From positions 1 through 6,874 of the forward strand of contig JAUVJB010000162.1 in the NCBI GenBank assembly GCA_030592465.1: a stretch of DNA of 6,874 nucleotides, in the 5' to 3' direction. The stretch's first letter is position 1, and the number at the start of each line of letters is the position of its first letter. The position numbers and the translations under genes were made by a program. Below are positions 1 through 5,190 of this stretch, in pieces. This DNA is from Bacteroidota bacterium. GTDB lineage: Bacteria; Bacteroidota; Bacteroidia; Bacteroidales; B39-G9. Under the pieces are notes generated by a model, which did no database searches, was not told the origin of the DNA, and was given only the letters and a program-made list of their open reading frames with translations.

Positions 1-15
1 AGCATTACTAAATGT

Positions 16-67
16 CTTTTAGACTTTTCATCGTCCGTCAGCTGACGGACATAAAAACGTCTAAAAG
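16..67. repeat. 52-bp near-perfect hairpin with an 18-bp palindromic core
   Basis: The core at 33-50 is a perfect 18-bp palindrome, GTCCGTCAGCTGACGGAC. Outer arms CTTTTAGAC (16-24) and GTCTAAAAG (59-67) are exact reverse complements. The segments between (25-32 and 51-58) pair largely through T4/A4 with small bulges, so the whole forms one long cruciform or stem-loop. No T-run follows, so it is not a standard terminator for a gene upstream of the window. It looks like a REP- or MITE-type palindromic element. The GC-rich core contrasts with the AT-rich surroundings. The identity of the element family is inferred. Confidence 0.7.
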
Positions 68-127
68 TACAAAGTTAAGTGTTTTTTATATAAAATTGTT
101 TTAGATTTTAAGAATAGAACCACTGCT

Positions 128-150
128 CTTACGGATTTGTAATTCGTAAG
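128..150. repeat. Hairpin 1 of the array
   Basis: Arm CTTACGGATT (128-137) pairs with AATTCGTAAG (141-150) around loop TGT, with one G·T wobble. Flanking CCAC (120-123) and GTGG (159-162) can extend it over an internal loop. Confidence 0.75.
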
Positions 151-169
151 TTGTGTATGTGGCTTTTAA

Positions 170-192
170 TTTTCGGATTGCAAATCCGAAAA
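170..192. repeat. Hairpin 2 of the array
   Basis: Arm TTTTCGGATT (170-179) pairs perfectly with AATCCGAAAA (183-192) around loop GCA. It shares the CGGATT core with hairpin 1, so the two may be a doublet of one repeat family. Confidence 0.8.
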
Positions 193-203
193 AGTTCATA
201 AAC

Positions 204-220
204 AATCCCTGAAAGGGATT
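204..220. repeat. Hairpin 3 of the array
   Basis: Arm AATCCCT (204-210) pairs perfectly with AGGGATT (214-220) around loop GAA. It is preceded by AAC, as is the pairing arm of hairpin 4. Confidence 0.75.
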
Positions 221-232
221 AATTATAAATAA

Positions 233-251
233 CCATAGGTGAAACCTATGG
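233..251. repeat. Hairpin 4 of the array
   Basis: Arm CCATAGGT (233-240) pairs perfectly with ACCTATGG (244-251) around loop GAA. The loop matches hairpin 3 but the arm sequence is unrelated, so architecture is kept while sequence changes on both sides. Confidence 0.75.
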
Positions 252-274
252 GCTTGAATGATAATATTAACCAT

Positions 275-291
275 CAATCCTTAAGGGATTG
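275..291. repeat. Hairpin 5 of the array
   Basis: Arm CAATCCT (275-281) pairs with GGGATTG (285-291) around loop TAA, with one T·G wobble. The arms resemble those of hairpin 3. Confidence 0.7.
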
Positions 292-318
292 AACATATAC
301 AACAATAGTTTTATTTTG
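289..318 (+). promoter_or_regulatory. Possible Bacteroidota-type promoter for the flippase gene
   Basis: TATTTTG at 312-318 resembles the Bacteroidota -7 element TAnnTTTG but is one T short. TTG at 289-291 lies 20 nt upstream, about where a -33 TTG is expected. It would start transcription about 30 nt before the ATG at 358 and leave the hairpin array outside the transcript. The match is imperfect and such motifs arise often by chance in AT-rich DNA. Confidence 0.25.
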
Positions 319-357
319 TAACTAAAATCAGGTAAAGACAAACAAAGTCTGTGTTTT

Positions 358-1632
358 ATGATAAAAAATTTTTTTAAAAAGAATGAGTTTATAAAAAATC
401 TTGTTACATTAATTTCAGGAACAGCCATTGCTCAAGTTATTGCTGTATTATTCCAATTAATTGTGCGAAGAATATATACACCTGCCGATTTTGGAGCATT
501 CGCAGTTTATATGAGTATTGTTGGTATTGTGGCAACTGTTGTAACATTACGCTATGAGTTAGCAATTGTTTTACCAAAGAAAGACAAGATTGCTACAAAT
601 GTTGTTTTATTATCTGTCATAATTAATTTTATTTTTAGTCTTTTATTGTTTGTTGTTATTCTAATTTTTAAGAATAATTTTGTTTCAATTTTAAATTTCC
701 CTGCAAATTACTTATATTGGTTATACTTCATTCCTTTAAGTGTTTTTTTGTTTAGTTTATATCAATCAATAAATTATTGGTTAATAAGGAAAAAAGCTTT
801 TAAATCATCATCAATAAATAAAATTGCACGTCGTAGTGTCGAAGGTGCTGTTCAAACAGGTTTTGGATTTTTTAAAGTCCCTTTTGGATTAGTTTCCGGT
901 GATTTATTAGGAAATATTGCAAATAATATTTCAGGTTTCTATCAAATTTTTAAAAATAAGTTTAAATTTTCTTACTTAAGTAAAACAAAGTTGATTTATG
1001 TTTTAAAAAGATATAAAGAATTCCCTAAATATAATACTCTGCCGGCATTATTTAACGCAATAAGTTTATTATTGCCTGTAATACTGATAAATAAATTTTA
1101 CTCGCAAACCATAACCGGTTATTTCGACCTTAGTCGTGTTGTATTAGCTTTACCTCTTGCATTAATAACAACTTCATTGTTTCAAGTACTTTTGCAACAA
1201 ATCTCTGATAAACGAAACAAACACGATTCTATAAAAAAGTATATACTAAATATTTCAGTTATTTTATTTATAACAGCATTAATGGGTGTTGCTATTTTTA
1301 GTTTTTGGAGTGTTAATATATTTTCTTTTGTGTTTGGTGAAAATTGGATTATGTCAGGCGAATTTACAAAAATATTAGTTTTTTCTTATGCTGTTAAATT
1401 TATTGTATCGCCATTAAGTGTAGTGTTTACTGCATTAGAGAGAATTAAAATTGGTTCGATTTGGCAATTTTTTTACTTTTGTTTAATCATTGGTCTTTTG
1501 TTTTTTAGAAATTTTGATATTTTTGTGTTTTTAAAAATATATGTTATAATTGATATAATAGCCTATTCAATTTATTTTATGCTGATTTTATTTGTTTCAA
1601 ATCAGTATGAGAAAAGTTTAGAAAAAAGTTAA
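358..1632 (+). CDS. Wzx-type polysaccharide flippase (MOP/MATE superfamily membrane protein)
   Basis: Predicted inner-membrane protein that moves a lipid-linked oligosaccharide from the cytoplasmic to the periplasmic face. The 424 residues are mostly hydrophobic, about 12 membrane segments, which is the usual size for Wzx. The N-terminus fits the Polysacc_synt family: a membrane segment at 15-36 containing SGTAIAQ (20-26), then RRIYTPADFG (37-46), then a second segment ending in LRYELAIVLPKK (64-75). A basic cytoplasmic loop (NYWLIRKKAFK, 139-149) and the following RRSVEG stretch also fit. Further helices lie near 79-104 and 119-143 and across the C-terminal half. The ATG at 358 is the natural start; no Shine-Dalgarno is visible. 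Codons 3-8 run through A6-T7-A5 (363-380). A 311-base gap separates it from the next gene, so they may be separate transcripts. The glycan carried cannot be told. Family call strong, substrate unknown. Confidence 0.9.
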   Translation: MIKNFFKKNEFIKNLVTLISGTAIAQVIAVLFQLIVRRIYTPADFGAFAVYMSIVGIVATVVTLRYELAIVLPKKDKIATNVVLLSVIINFIFSLLLFVVILIFKNNFVSILNFPANYLYWLYFIPLSVFLFSLYQSINYWLIRKKAFKSSSINKIARRSVEGAVQTGFGFFKVPFGLVSGDLLGNIANNISGFYQIFKNKFKFSYLSKTKLIYVLKRYKEFPKYNTLPALFNAISLLLPVILINKFYSQTITGYFDLSRVVLALPLALITTSLFQVLLQQISDKRNKHDSIKKYILNISVILFITALMGVAIFSFWSVNIFSFVFGENWIMSGEFTKILVFSYAVKFIVSPLSVVFTALERIKIGSIWQFFYFCLIIGLLFFRNFDIFVFLKIYVIIDIIAYSIYFMLILFVSNQYEKSLEKS

Positions 1633-1642
1633 TGCCTACATG

Positions 1643-1706
1643 AAAACTAATTCATTTATACTGATTTCGGGCATAAATTGAGTTTTTTTTATTTATAATT
1701 TTTTTT
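1643..1706 (+). terminator. Possible rho-independent terminator after the flippase gene
   Basis: AAAACTAATT (1643-1652) pairs with AATT (1676-1679) plus AGTTTT (1681-1686), with G1680 bulged. The hairpin is followed by T-rich sequence, including T runs at 1683-1690 and 1699-1706. The stem is AT-rich and the loop is 23 nt, so it would be weak. An alternative short stem uses ATGCC (1632-1636) with GGCAT (1670-1674). Confidence 0.35.
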
Positions 1707-1721
1707 ACGTCATTAACTTCG

Positions 1722-1847
1722 TGTCATTTGTTTCACTGTCATTGTATGGATTTAAACAATGAATGACTCCGGAGAAATACTTACTTTATTAGCTCTGCAA
1801 ATTTCTCCGGGTAAGTAGCAAAGCCAAATGACGTGCAACAAATGACA
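1722..1847. repeat. Palindromic MITE/REP-like element with GTCATT and GGAGAAAT motifs
   Basis: Outer inverted repeats are TGTCATTTGTT (1722-1732) and AACAAATGACA (1837-1847). An inner 10-bp perfect inverted repeat is CCGGAGAAAT (1769-1778) with ATTTCTCCGG (1801-1810). GTCATT recurs on the + strand at 1709, 1723 and 1738, and inverted at 1762-1767, 1827-1832 and 1841-1846. Within each orientation several copies are 14-15 nt apart. The order of motifs matches the element at 6793-6873, though with much longer spacers. No open reading frame of substance lies inside. It is probably a non-autonomous repeat; its true ends are uncertain. Confidence 0.55.
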
Positions 1848-1871
1848 ATAAATGTCGGCAAAGCCAAATGA
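1818..1871. repeat. 14-bp direct repeat, two copies 40 bp apart
   Basis: GCAAAGCCAAATGA occurs at 1818-1831 and again at 1858-1871. On the - strand it reads TCATTTGGCTTTGC, so each copy carries another variant of the TCATTTG motif of the neighbouring palindromic element. The second copy lies just outside that element, suggesting the repeat unit extends to about 1872. Confidence 0.7.
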
Positions 1872-1921
1872 TATTAAATAAATAGGAAGTAATTTTTTAC
1901 AAAAAATATAATTGCACAAAG

Positions 1922-1933
1922 TATATATATATA
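1922..1933. repeat. (TA)6 dinucleotide tract just before the GT4 gene
   Basis: Six perfect TA units end 10 nt before the ATG at 1944. The position is in the likely leader or promoter-spacer region. Six units is short for a phase-variable tract. Confidence 0.8.
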
Positions 1934-1943
1934 GAAAAATAAA

Positions 1944-3068
1944 ATGAAAGTTTGCCATTTAACATCAGCACATCCGGTTAACGATATAAGGATTTTTTAT
2001 AAAGAATGTATAAGTCTTAAAAATGCAGGATACAGGGTTTATTTAATTGTTAACGGAGAAAATGATAGAACAGAAGACGGCATTAATATAATAGGCACTA
2101 AAAAAATTAAAAATCGGTTTCTTAGAATTTTTATTTCTCCGGTATTAATTTTACTTAAAGCATTAAAAATTAATGCAAAAATTTATCATTTTCACGACCC
2201 TGAATTAATGTTCATCGGCTTTATCTTAAAATTATTTGGCAAGAAAGTTATTTTTGATATTCACGAAAATGTTGCACTTTCTGTAAGAGATAAAACATGG
2301 ATTCCTAAAATTTTAAGAAAGCCGGTTGAGAAAATATATCGCTTATTTGAGAATTTTTTTATTATCTTTTTTGATGTTTTAATTTTAGCAGAAAATTCAT
2401 ACACAAAATATTATCCCGCAAAGAAATCAAAAGTGATTTTAAACTACCCGTTGCTTTTTAAACCTATAAAAGTTGATGATAACAAAAAATTTATAATGCC
2501 GCTCAGGTTTGTTTATTCCGGAGTAATTCATGAGACGAGAGGTATTTATCAAATACTTGATGTTTTTTTGTTATTGTATAAAAAAGGATATGATATTTAT
2601 TTAGATCTTATTGGAAGAGTTGGATCTAAAAAATTAGATGAGTATATTAATAATTTTATCAATAGAAATAATCTTAACAATAGAGTTATTTTATATGGTT
2701 ATATTCCTGTAACGCAAGTTTATAAAATTATTGAAAATGCTCATATTGGTATGGCACTTTTAAAGCCGATTGATACTTATAAAGCATCATTGCCTACTAA
2801 AATATTTGAATATATGCTTAACGGTTTGCCGGTTGTTACGTCAAACTTTGAATTGTACAATTATTACATTAAAGAAAAGAATACCGGTATATGTGTTGAT
2901 TACAATAATACAAATGATGCGACGCAGAAAATTGAAATGTTAATAAATAATGAGAAATTAATGAGCCTTAAGTCAAAAAATGGTAAATTTGCTGTTTTGA
3001 GTGAGTTCAATTGGGCATCACATGAAAAAAAATTAATTAAAATTTATAATGATATTTTAAATAATTAA
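1944..3068 (+). CDS. GT4-type glycosyltransferase (GT-B fold)
   Basis: Predicted cytoplasmic or membrane-associated retaining glycosyltransferase that adds a sugar from a nucleotide donor to the growing lipid-linked oligosaccharide. Its 374 residues are normal for the family. The N-terminal domain begins with HLTSAHPVNDIRIFYKEC (5-22), the form seen in many polysaccharide-cluster GT4 enzymes, followed by YHFHDPEL (81-88) and FDIHE (104-108). The C-terminal donor domain opens with a YSGVIHETRG segment, continues with LIGR and ILYGY, and has the donor-site stretch PTKIFEYMLNGLPVV (284-298); E289 is a candidate for the conserved donor-binding glutamate. No signal peptide is seen. The start is preceded by an A-rich stretch and no Shine-Dalgarno. 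Its stop overlaps the next start by one base (TAATG, 3066-3070), which implies coupled expression of the two transferases. The sugar and linkage cannot be read from the sequence. Confidence 0.9.
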   Translation: MKVCHLTSAHPVNDIRIFYKECISLKNAGYRVYLIVNGENDRTEDGINIIGTKKIKNRFLRIFISPVLILLKALKINAKIYHFHDPELMFIGFILKLFGKKVIFDIHENVALSVRDKTWIPKILRKPVEKIYRLFENFFIIFFDVLILAENSYTKYYPAKKSKVILNYPLLFKPIKVDDNKKFIMPLRFVYSGVIHETRGIYQILDVFLLLYKKGYDIYLDLIGRVGSKKLDEYINNFINRNNLNNRVILYGYIPVTQVYKIIENAHIGMALLKPIDTYKASLPTKIFEYMLNGLPVVTSNFELYNYYIKEKNTGICVDYNNTNDATQKIEMLINNEKLMSLKSKNGKFAVLSEFNWASHEKKLIKIYNDILNN

Positions 3069-4072
3069 TGAAAAAAGGAGTTTCCGTTATTATTCCGTGT
3101 AGGAACGAAAAAATATATATCTCACAGTGTATCAATTCGTTAATCAATAATGATTACCCAAAAGAAATGATGGAAATTATTGTTGTTGATGGTAAAAGTA
3201 ACGATGGAACAATAGAAATTGTTAATGAATTAAAAAATAAATACCATTTCATTAAAATCATTAATAATCCAAAACAAATAACACCTGTTGCTTTAAATAT
3301 AGGTATTAAAAATGCCGGTTTCGAATATGTAATGATAGCCGGAGCGCATGCATTATATTCTGATAATTACATCTCATCATTAGTTGAAAATATTAATAAG
3401 TATAAAGCAGATGGAGTAGGAGGTATGCTAATTACAGCTGTAAAAAACAAAATGCCCAAATCAATGTCTATTACAACCGTATTATCCAATAAATTTGGAG
3501 TTGGGAATTCATTGTTCAGAGTTGGCGTACAAGAAGCACGACTTGTTGATACAGTACCTTTTGGCCTTTATAAAAAAGAATTGTTTGAAAAAGTAGGCTA
3601 TTATGATGAAAGATTAATTAGAAATCACGATATTGAATTATCAAAAAGAATGATTGCAGCAGGTTGTAAAATATATTTAGTTCCAAATTTATCTTGTACT
3701 TATTATGCACGTGAAACATTCCGTGATATTGCAGCCAATAATTACAGAAATGGATATTGGAACATATTAACAACTTATTATACAAAATGTTTTCATTCAT
3801 TAAGTTTGAGACATTTTGTGCCTTTAATTTTTCTACTTTCTTTAATTCTACCTTTGGTATTATCTTTGTTTTTTGTAAAATTTTGGATTTACTTATTCCT
3901 TGTTATATTCTTTGTTTATAACATCTTTGTAATAACAGTCTCATTAATCGAAAATAATAAAACTACAAAGTTTAAATTTTTATTTTTAAGTTTCTATGTT
4001 TTACATTTCTCTTATGGATTTGGCTCTTTAATTGCACTATTTAATATAAAAACTTTATTTAAACATAAATAA
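3068..4072 (+). CDS. GT2-type glycosyltransferase, ExoA-like, with C-terminal membrane segments
   Basis: Predicted inverting glycosyltransferase anchored in the inner membrane, with its catalytic domain in the cytoplasm. The N-terminal GT-A domain carries VSVIIPCRNE (5-14) and VVDGKSNDGT (39-48), the usual nucleotide-binding start of family 2. VDTVPFGLYKKELFEKVGYYDERL with RNHDIEL (185-191) follows, resembling the VDTVPFG...RNQDDEL region of the succinoglycan transferase ExoA; D188 is a candidate catalytic base. Three hydrophobic segments follow at about 250-270, 271-293 and 300-325, as in ExoA-like enzymes. Odd point: where ExoA-type proteins usually have DAH in the metal-binding position, this one has AGAHA (91-95), so the aspartate is replaced by G92. 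The ATG overlaps the stop of the GT4 gene, so the pair is probably co-translated. Length 334 is typical. Donor and acceptor are unknown. Confidence 0.88.
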   Translation: MKKGVSVIIPCRNEKIYISQCINSLINNDYPKEMMEIIVVDGKSNDGTIEIVNELKNKYHFIKIINNPKQITPVALNIGIKNAGFEYVMIAGAHALYSDNYISSLVENINKYKADGVGGMLITAVKNKMPKSMSITTVLSNKFGVGNSLFRVGVQEARLVDTVPFGLYKKELFEKVGYYDERLIRNHDIELSKRMIAAGCKIYLVPNLSCTYYARETFRDIAANNYRNGYWNILTTYYTKCFHSLSLRHFVPLIFLLSLILPLVLSLFFVKFWIYLFLVIFFVYNIFVITVSLIENNKTTKFKFLFLSFYVLHFSYGFGSLIALFNIKTLFKHK

Positions 4073-4114
4073 ATCGGTTATGTATGATTTAGAGTGGATA
4101 AAAGAATAAAGTAA

Positions 4115-4135
4115 AAAGGCTAAACTTTAGCCTTT
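4115..4135. repeat. Tight hairpin in the GT2-GNAT gap
   Basis: AAAGGCTAAA (4115-4124) and TTTAGCCTTT (4126-4135) are exact reverse complements; in practice this is a 9-bp stem with loop ACT. Only a short T/A stretch follows, so it would be a weak terminator at best. The geometry is the same as the hairpins at 128-291. Confidence 0.7.
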
Positions 4136-4195
4136 AGATTTATGAATCAATAATAATCAATAATAATCAATAATCAATTAAAATTTTAGCCTTTA
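4126..4195. repeat. 11-bp direct repeat of the hairpin right arm
   Basis: TTTAGCCTTTA occurs at 4126-4136 and 4185-4195. The left arm at 4115-4124 could pair with either copy, so two mutually exclusive structures are possible upstream of the gene at 4237. Confidence 0.65.
4145..4178. repeat. AATCAAT short tandem repeats
   Basis: AATCAAT occurs four times, at 4145, 4155, 4165 and 4172. The first two units are the 10-mer AATCAATAAT and the last two are the 7-mer. The cluster lies between the two TTTAGCCTTTA copies. It looks like a replication-slippage product in AT-rich DNA. Confidence 0.8.
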
Positions 4196-4236
4196 AAATG
4201 ATTACCAACTTAAATTAAGAGAAAACCAATAAATCT

Positions 4237-5121
4237 ATGCAATATATTAAACGTTTCTCGAAATTGTTTGAAGCTCGTGAAGAAAAATTTTATGCTATTA
4301 ACAATTCTATTTTTCGATTATATAATCACATGGTTTTGCCCTTAGGCCCGGCTAAGCAAAATTATTTTTTATCAAAAAAAGATACTCATAAATTATTCAA
4401 ATTTTTTAATTCCTATTTAATTCAATGGTATAGTAAGCGAGATAAGTTAAATTCTAAACAATGGTATGCTGTAATTTGTGATGAATTTTTACCGGTAGAT
4501 AAGATACCATCATCGAACATGAGAAATCAAATTAGAAAAGGATTAAAAAATTGCGAAGTTAAAAAAATTGATGCCGAAACAATGTGCAATCATGGATATG
4601 AAGTTTATATTAATGCTTTTAAAAATTATAAGAGTAAAAACACAAAAATAATAAGCAAGAACGAGTTTGTTAAAAATATTAGAACATCTGATAATTTTAA
4701 TGATATTATTGATTATTGGGGTGTTTTTGTTAACAAAAAATTAGTTGCTTTTGCAGAGAATTATATTTATGATAATCTGGAAGTAAATTATTCAATAGTT
4801 AAATTTGACCCTAAATATTTAAAATATTACACTTCTTACGCACTTTTTTATAAAATGAATGAATATTATTTAGGAGATTATAGTTTTGAATATGTCAGTG
4901 AGGGTTATCGTTCATTATCACATGAAACAAATATTCAAAACTATTTGATAAATAAATTTAAGTTTAAAAAATTTTATTTGCAATTAAATGTTGAATACAG
5001 AGAACCTTTAAAGAGTATTCTAAATTTAACTTATCCGTTCAATAAGATTTTTAATTTTAGCAAGCAATTAGTTTCACTATATAGCCTTGAAAAAATCAGG
5101 AGAGAAAATTTGCCAAAATAA
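4237..5121 (+). CDS. Predicted GNAT/FemAB-fold acyl- or aminoacyl-transferase-like protein
   Basis: A soluble-looking protein of 294 residues without signal peptide or membrane segments. I recognise the fold only in outline. SSNMRNQIRKGLK (92-104) resembles the RRNIRKA-type basic helix of FemAB- and BioF2-like acyltransferases. WGVFVNKKLVAFAENYIY (161-178) has the look of the central GNAT strand pair, and YVSEGYRSLSHETNIQ (219-234) followed by YLINKFKFKKFY (236-247) fits the late GNAT region that ends in a K-F-K-F-K strand. Such proteins occur in surface-polysaccharide clusters, where they are thought to N- or O-acylate or aminoacylate a sugar. Here its place between the glycosyltransferases and the polymerase/ligase supports a glycan-decorating role, which is inference. 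The start at 4237 follows a 164-base gap holding a hairpin and AATCAAT repeats. Substrate unknown, and a non-enzymatic relative is possible. Confidence 0.55.
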   Translation: MQYIKRFSKLFEAREEKFYAINNSIFRLYNHMVLPLGPAKQNYFLSKKDTHKLFKFFNSYLIQWYSKRDKLNSKQWYAVICDEFLPVDKIPSSNMRNQIRKGLKNCEVKKIDAETMCNHGYEVYINAFKNYKSKNTKIISKNEFVKNIRTSDNFNDIIDYWGVFVNKKLVAFAENYIYDNLEVNYSIVKFDPKYLKYYTSYALFYKMNEYYLGDYSFEYVSEGYRSLSHETNIQNYLINKFKFKKFYLQLNVEYREPLKSILNLTYPFNKIFNFSKQLVSLYSLEKIRRENLPK

Positions 5122-5138
5122 GTTGTTTCAAAAGCAAC
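5122..5138. repeat. Small hairpin between the GNAT-like and Wzy/WaaL-family genes
   Basis: Directly after the stop codon, GTTGTTT (5122-5128) pairs with AAAGCAAC (pairing bases 5132-5138) around loop CAA, with one T·G wobble. A T5 run follows at 5151-5155, 12 nt downstream. This is too far for a standard terminator but may slow transcription or protect the upstream 3' end. Confidence 0.45.
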
Positions 5139-5190
5139 CAATTGAGCATATTTTTCGTCTTATATTGAATAAAATTATTGTTTAATATAT

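Larger units (their letters stand above)
120..291. repeat. Array of five compact hairpins with 3-nt loops, upstream of the flippase gene
   Basis: Five consecutive stem-loops have centres at about 139, 181, 212, 242 and 283. Each has a 7-10 bp stem and a 3-nt loop (TGT, GCA, GAA, GAA, TAA). Hairpins 1 and 2 share a CGGATT core, hairpins 3 and 5 share AATCC/GGATT arms, and hairpin 4 has unrelated arms but the same GAA loop as hairpin 3. Centre-to-centre distances are 42, 31, 30 and 41 bp. I see no gene in bases 1-357; this array and the 16-67 hairpin are its content. The hairpins could be REP-like elements mobilised by a RAYT transposase elsewhere, or structured 5' leader RNA. Neither can be decided from this window. 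Confidence 0.75.

Noticed and set aside
1..45. C-terminal end of an upstream gene
   Set aside because: One + frame is open from the left edge to a TGA at 43-45, but this is only 14 codons and the stop lies inside the GC-rich palindrome. It cannot be supported.
128..291. CRISPR array
   Set aside because: The units are self-complementary hairpins with differing arm sequences. There is no constant direct repeat and no set of unique spacers of even length.
1769..1816. H-type RNA pseudoknot
   Set aside because: CCGGAGAAAT/ATTTCTCCGG and ACTTAC/GTAAGT are ordered like a pseudoknot, but there are no bases between the stems to cross a 10-bp helix, so both full stems cannot form together.
1907..1914. 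Promoter -7 element TATAATTG before the GT4 gene
   Set aside because: It differs from TAnnTTTG by one base, but no TTG lies at the right distance upstream and such strings are common in this AT-rich gap.
1752..1958. 68-codon open frame on the - strand
   Set aside because: It runs through the palindromic repeat element and starts inside the first codons of the GT4 gene. The predicted peptide has no recognisable domain and the open frame is expected by chance.
3618..3800. 60-codon open frame on the - strand
   Set aside because: It lies wholly inside the well-supported GT2 gene and has no recognisable features.
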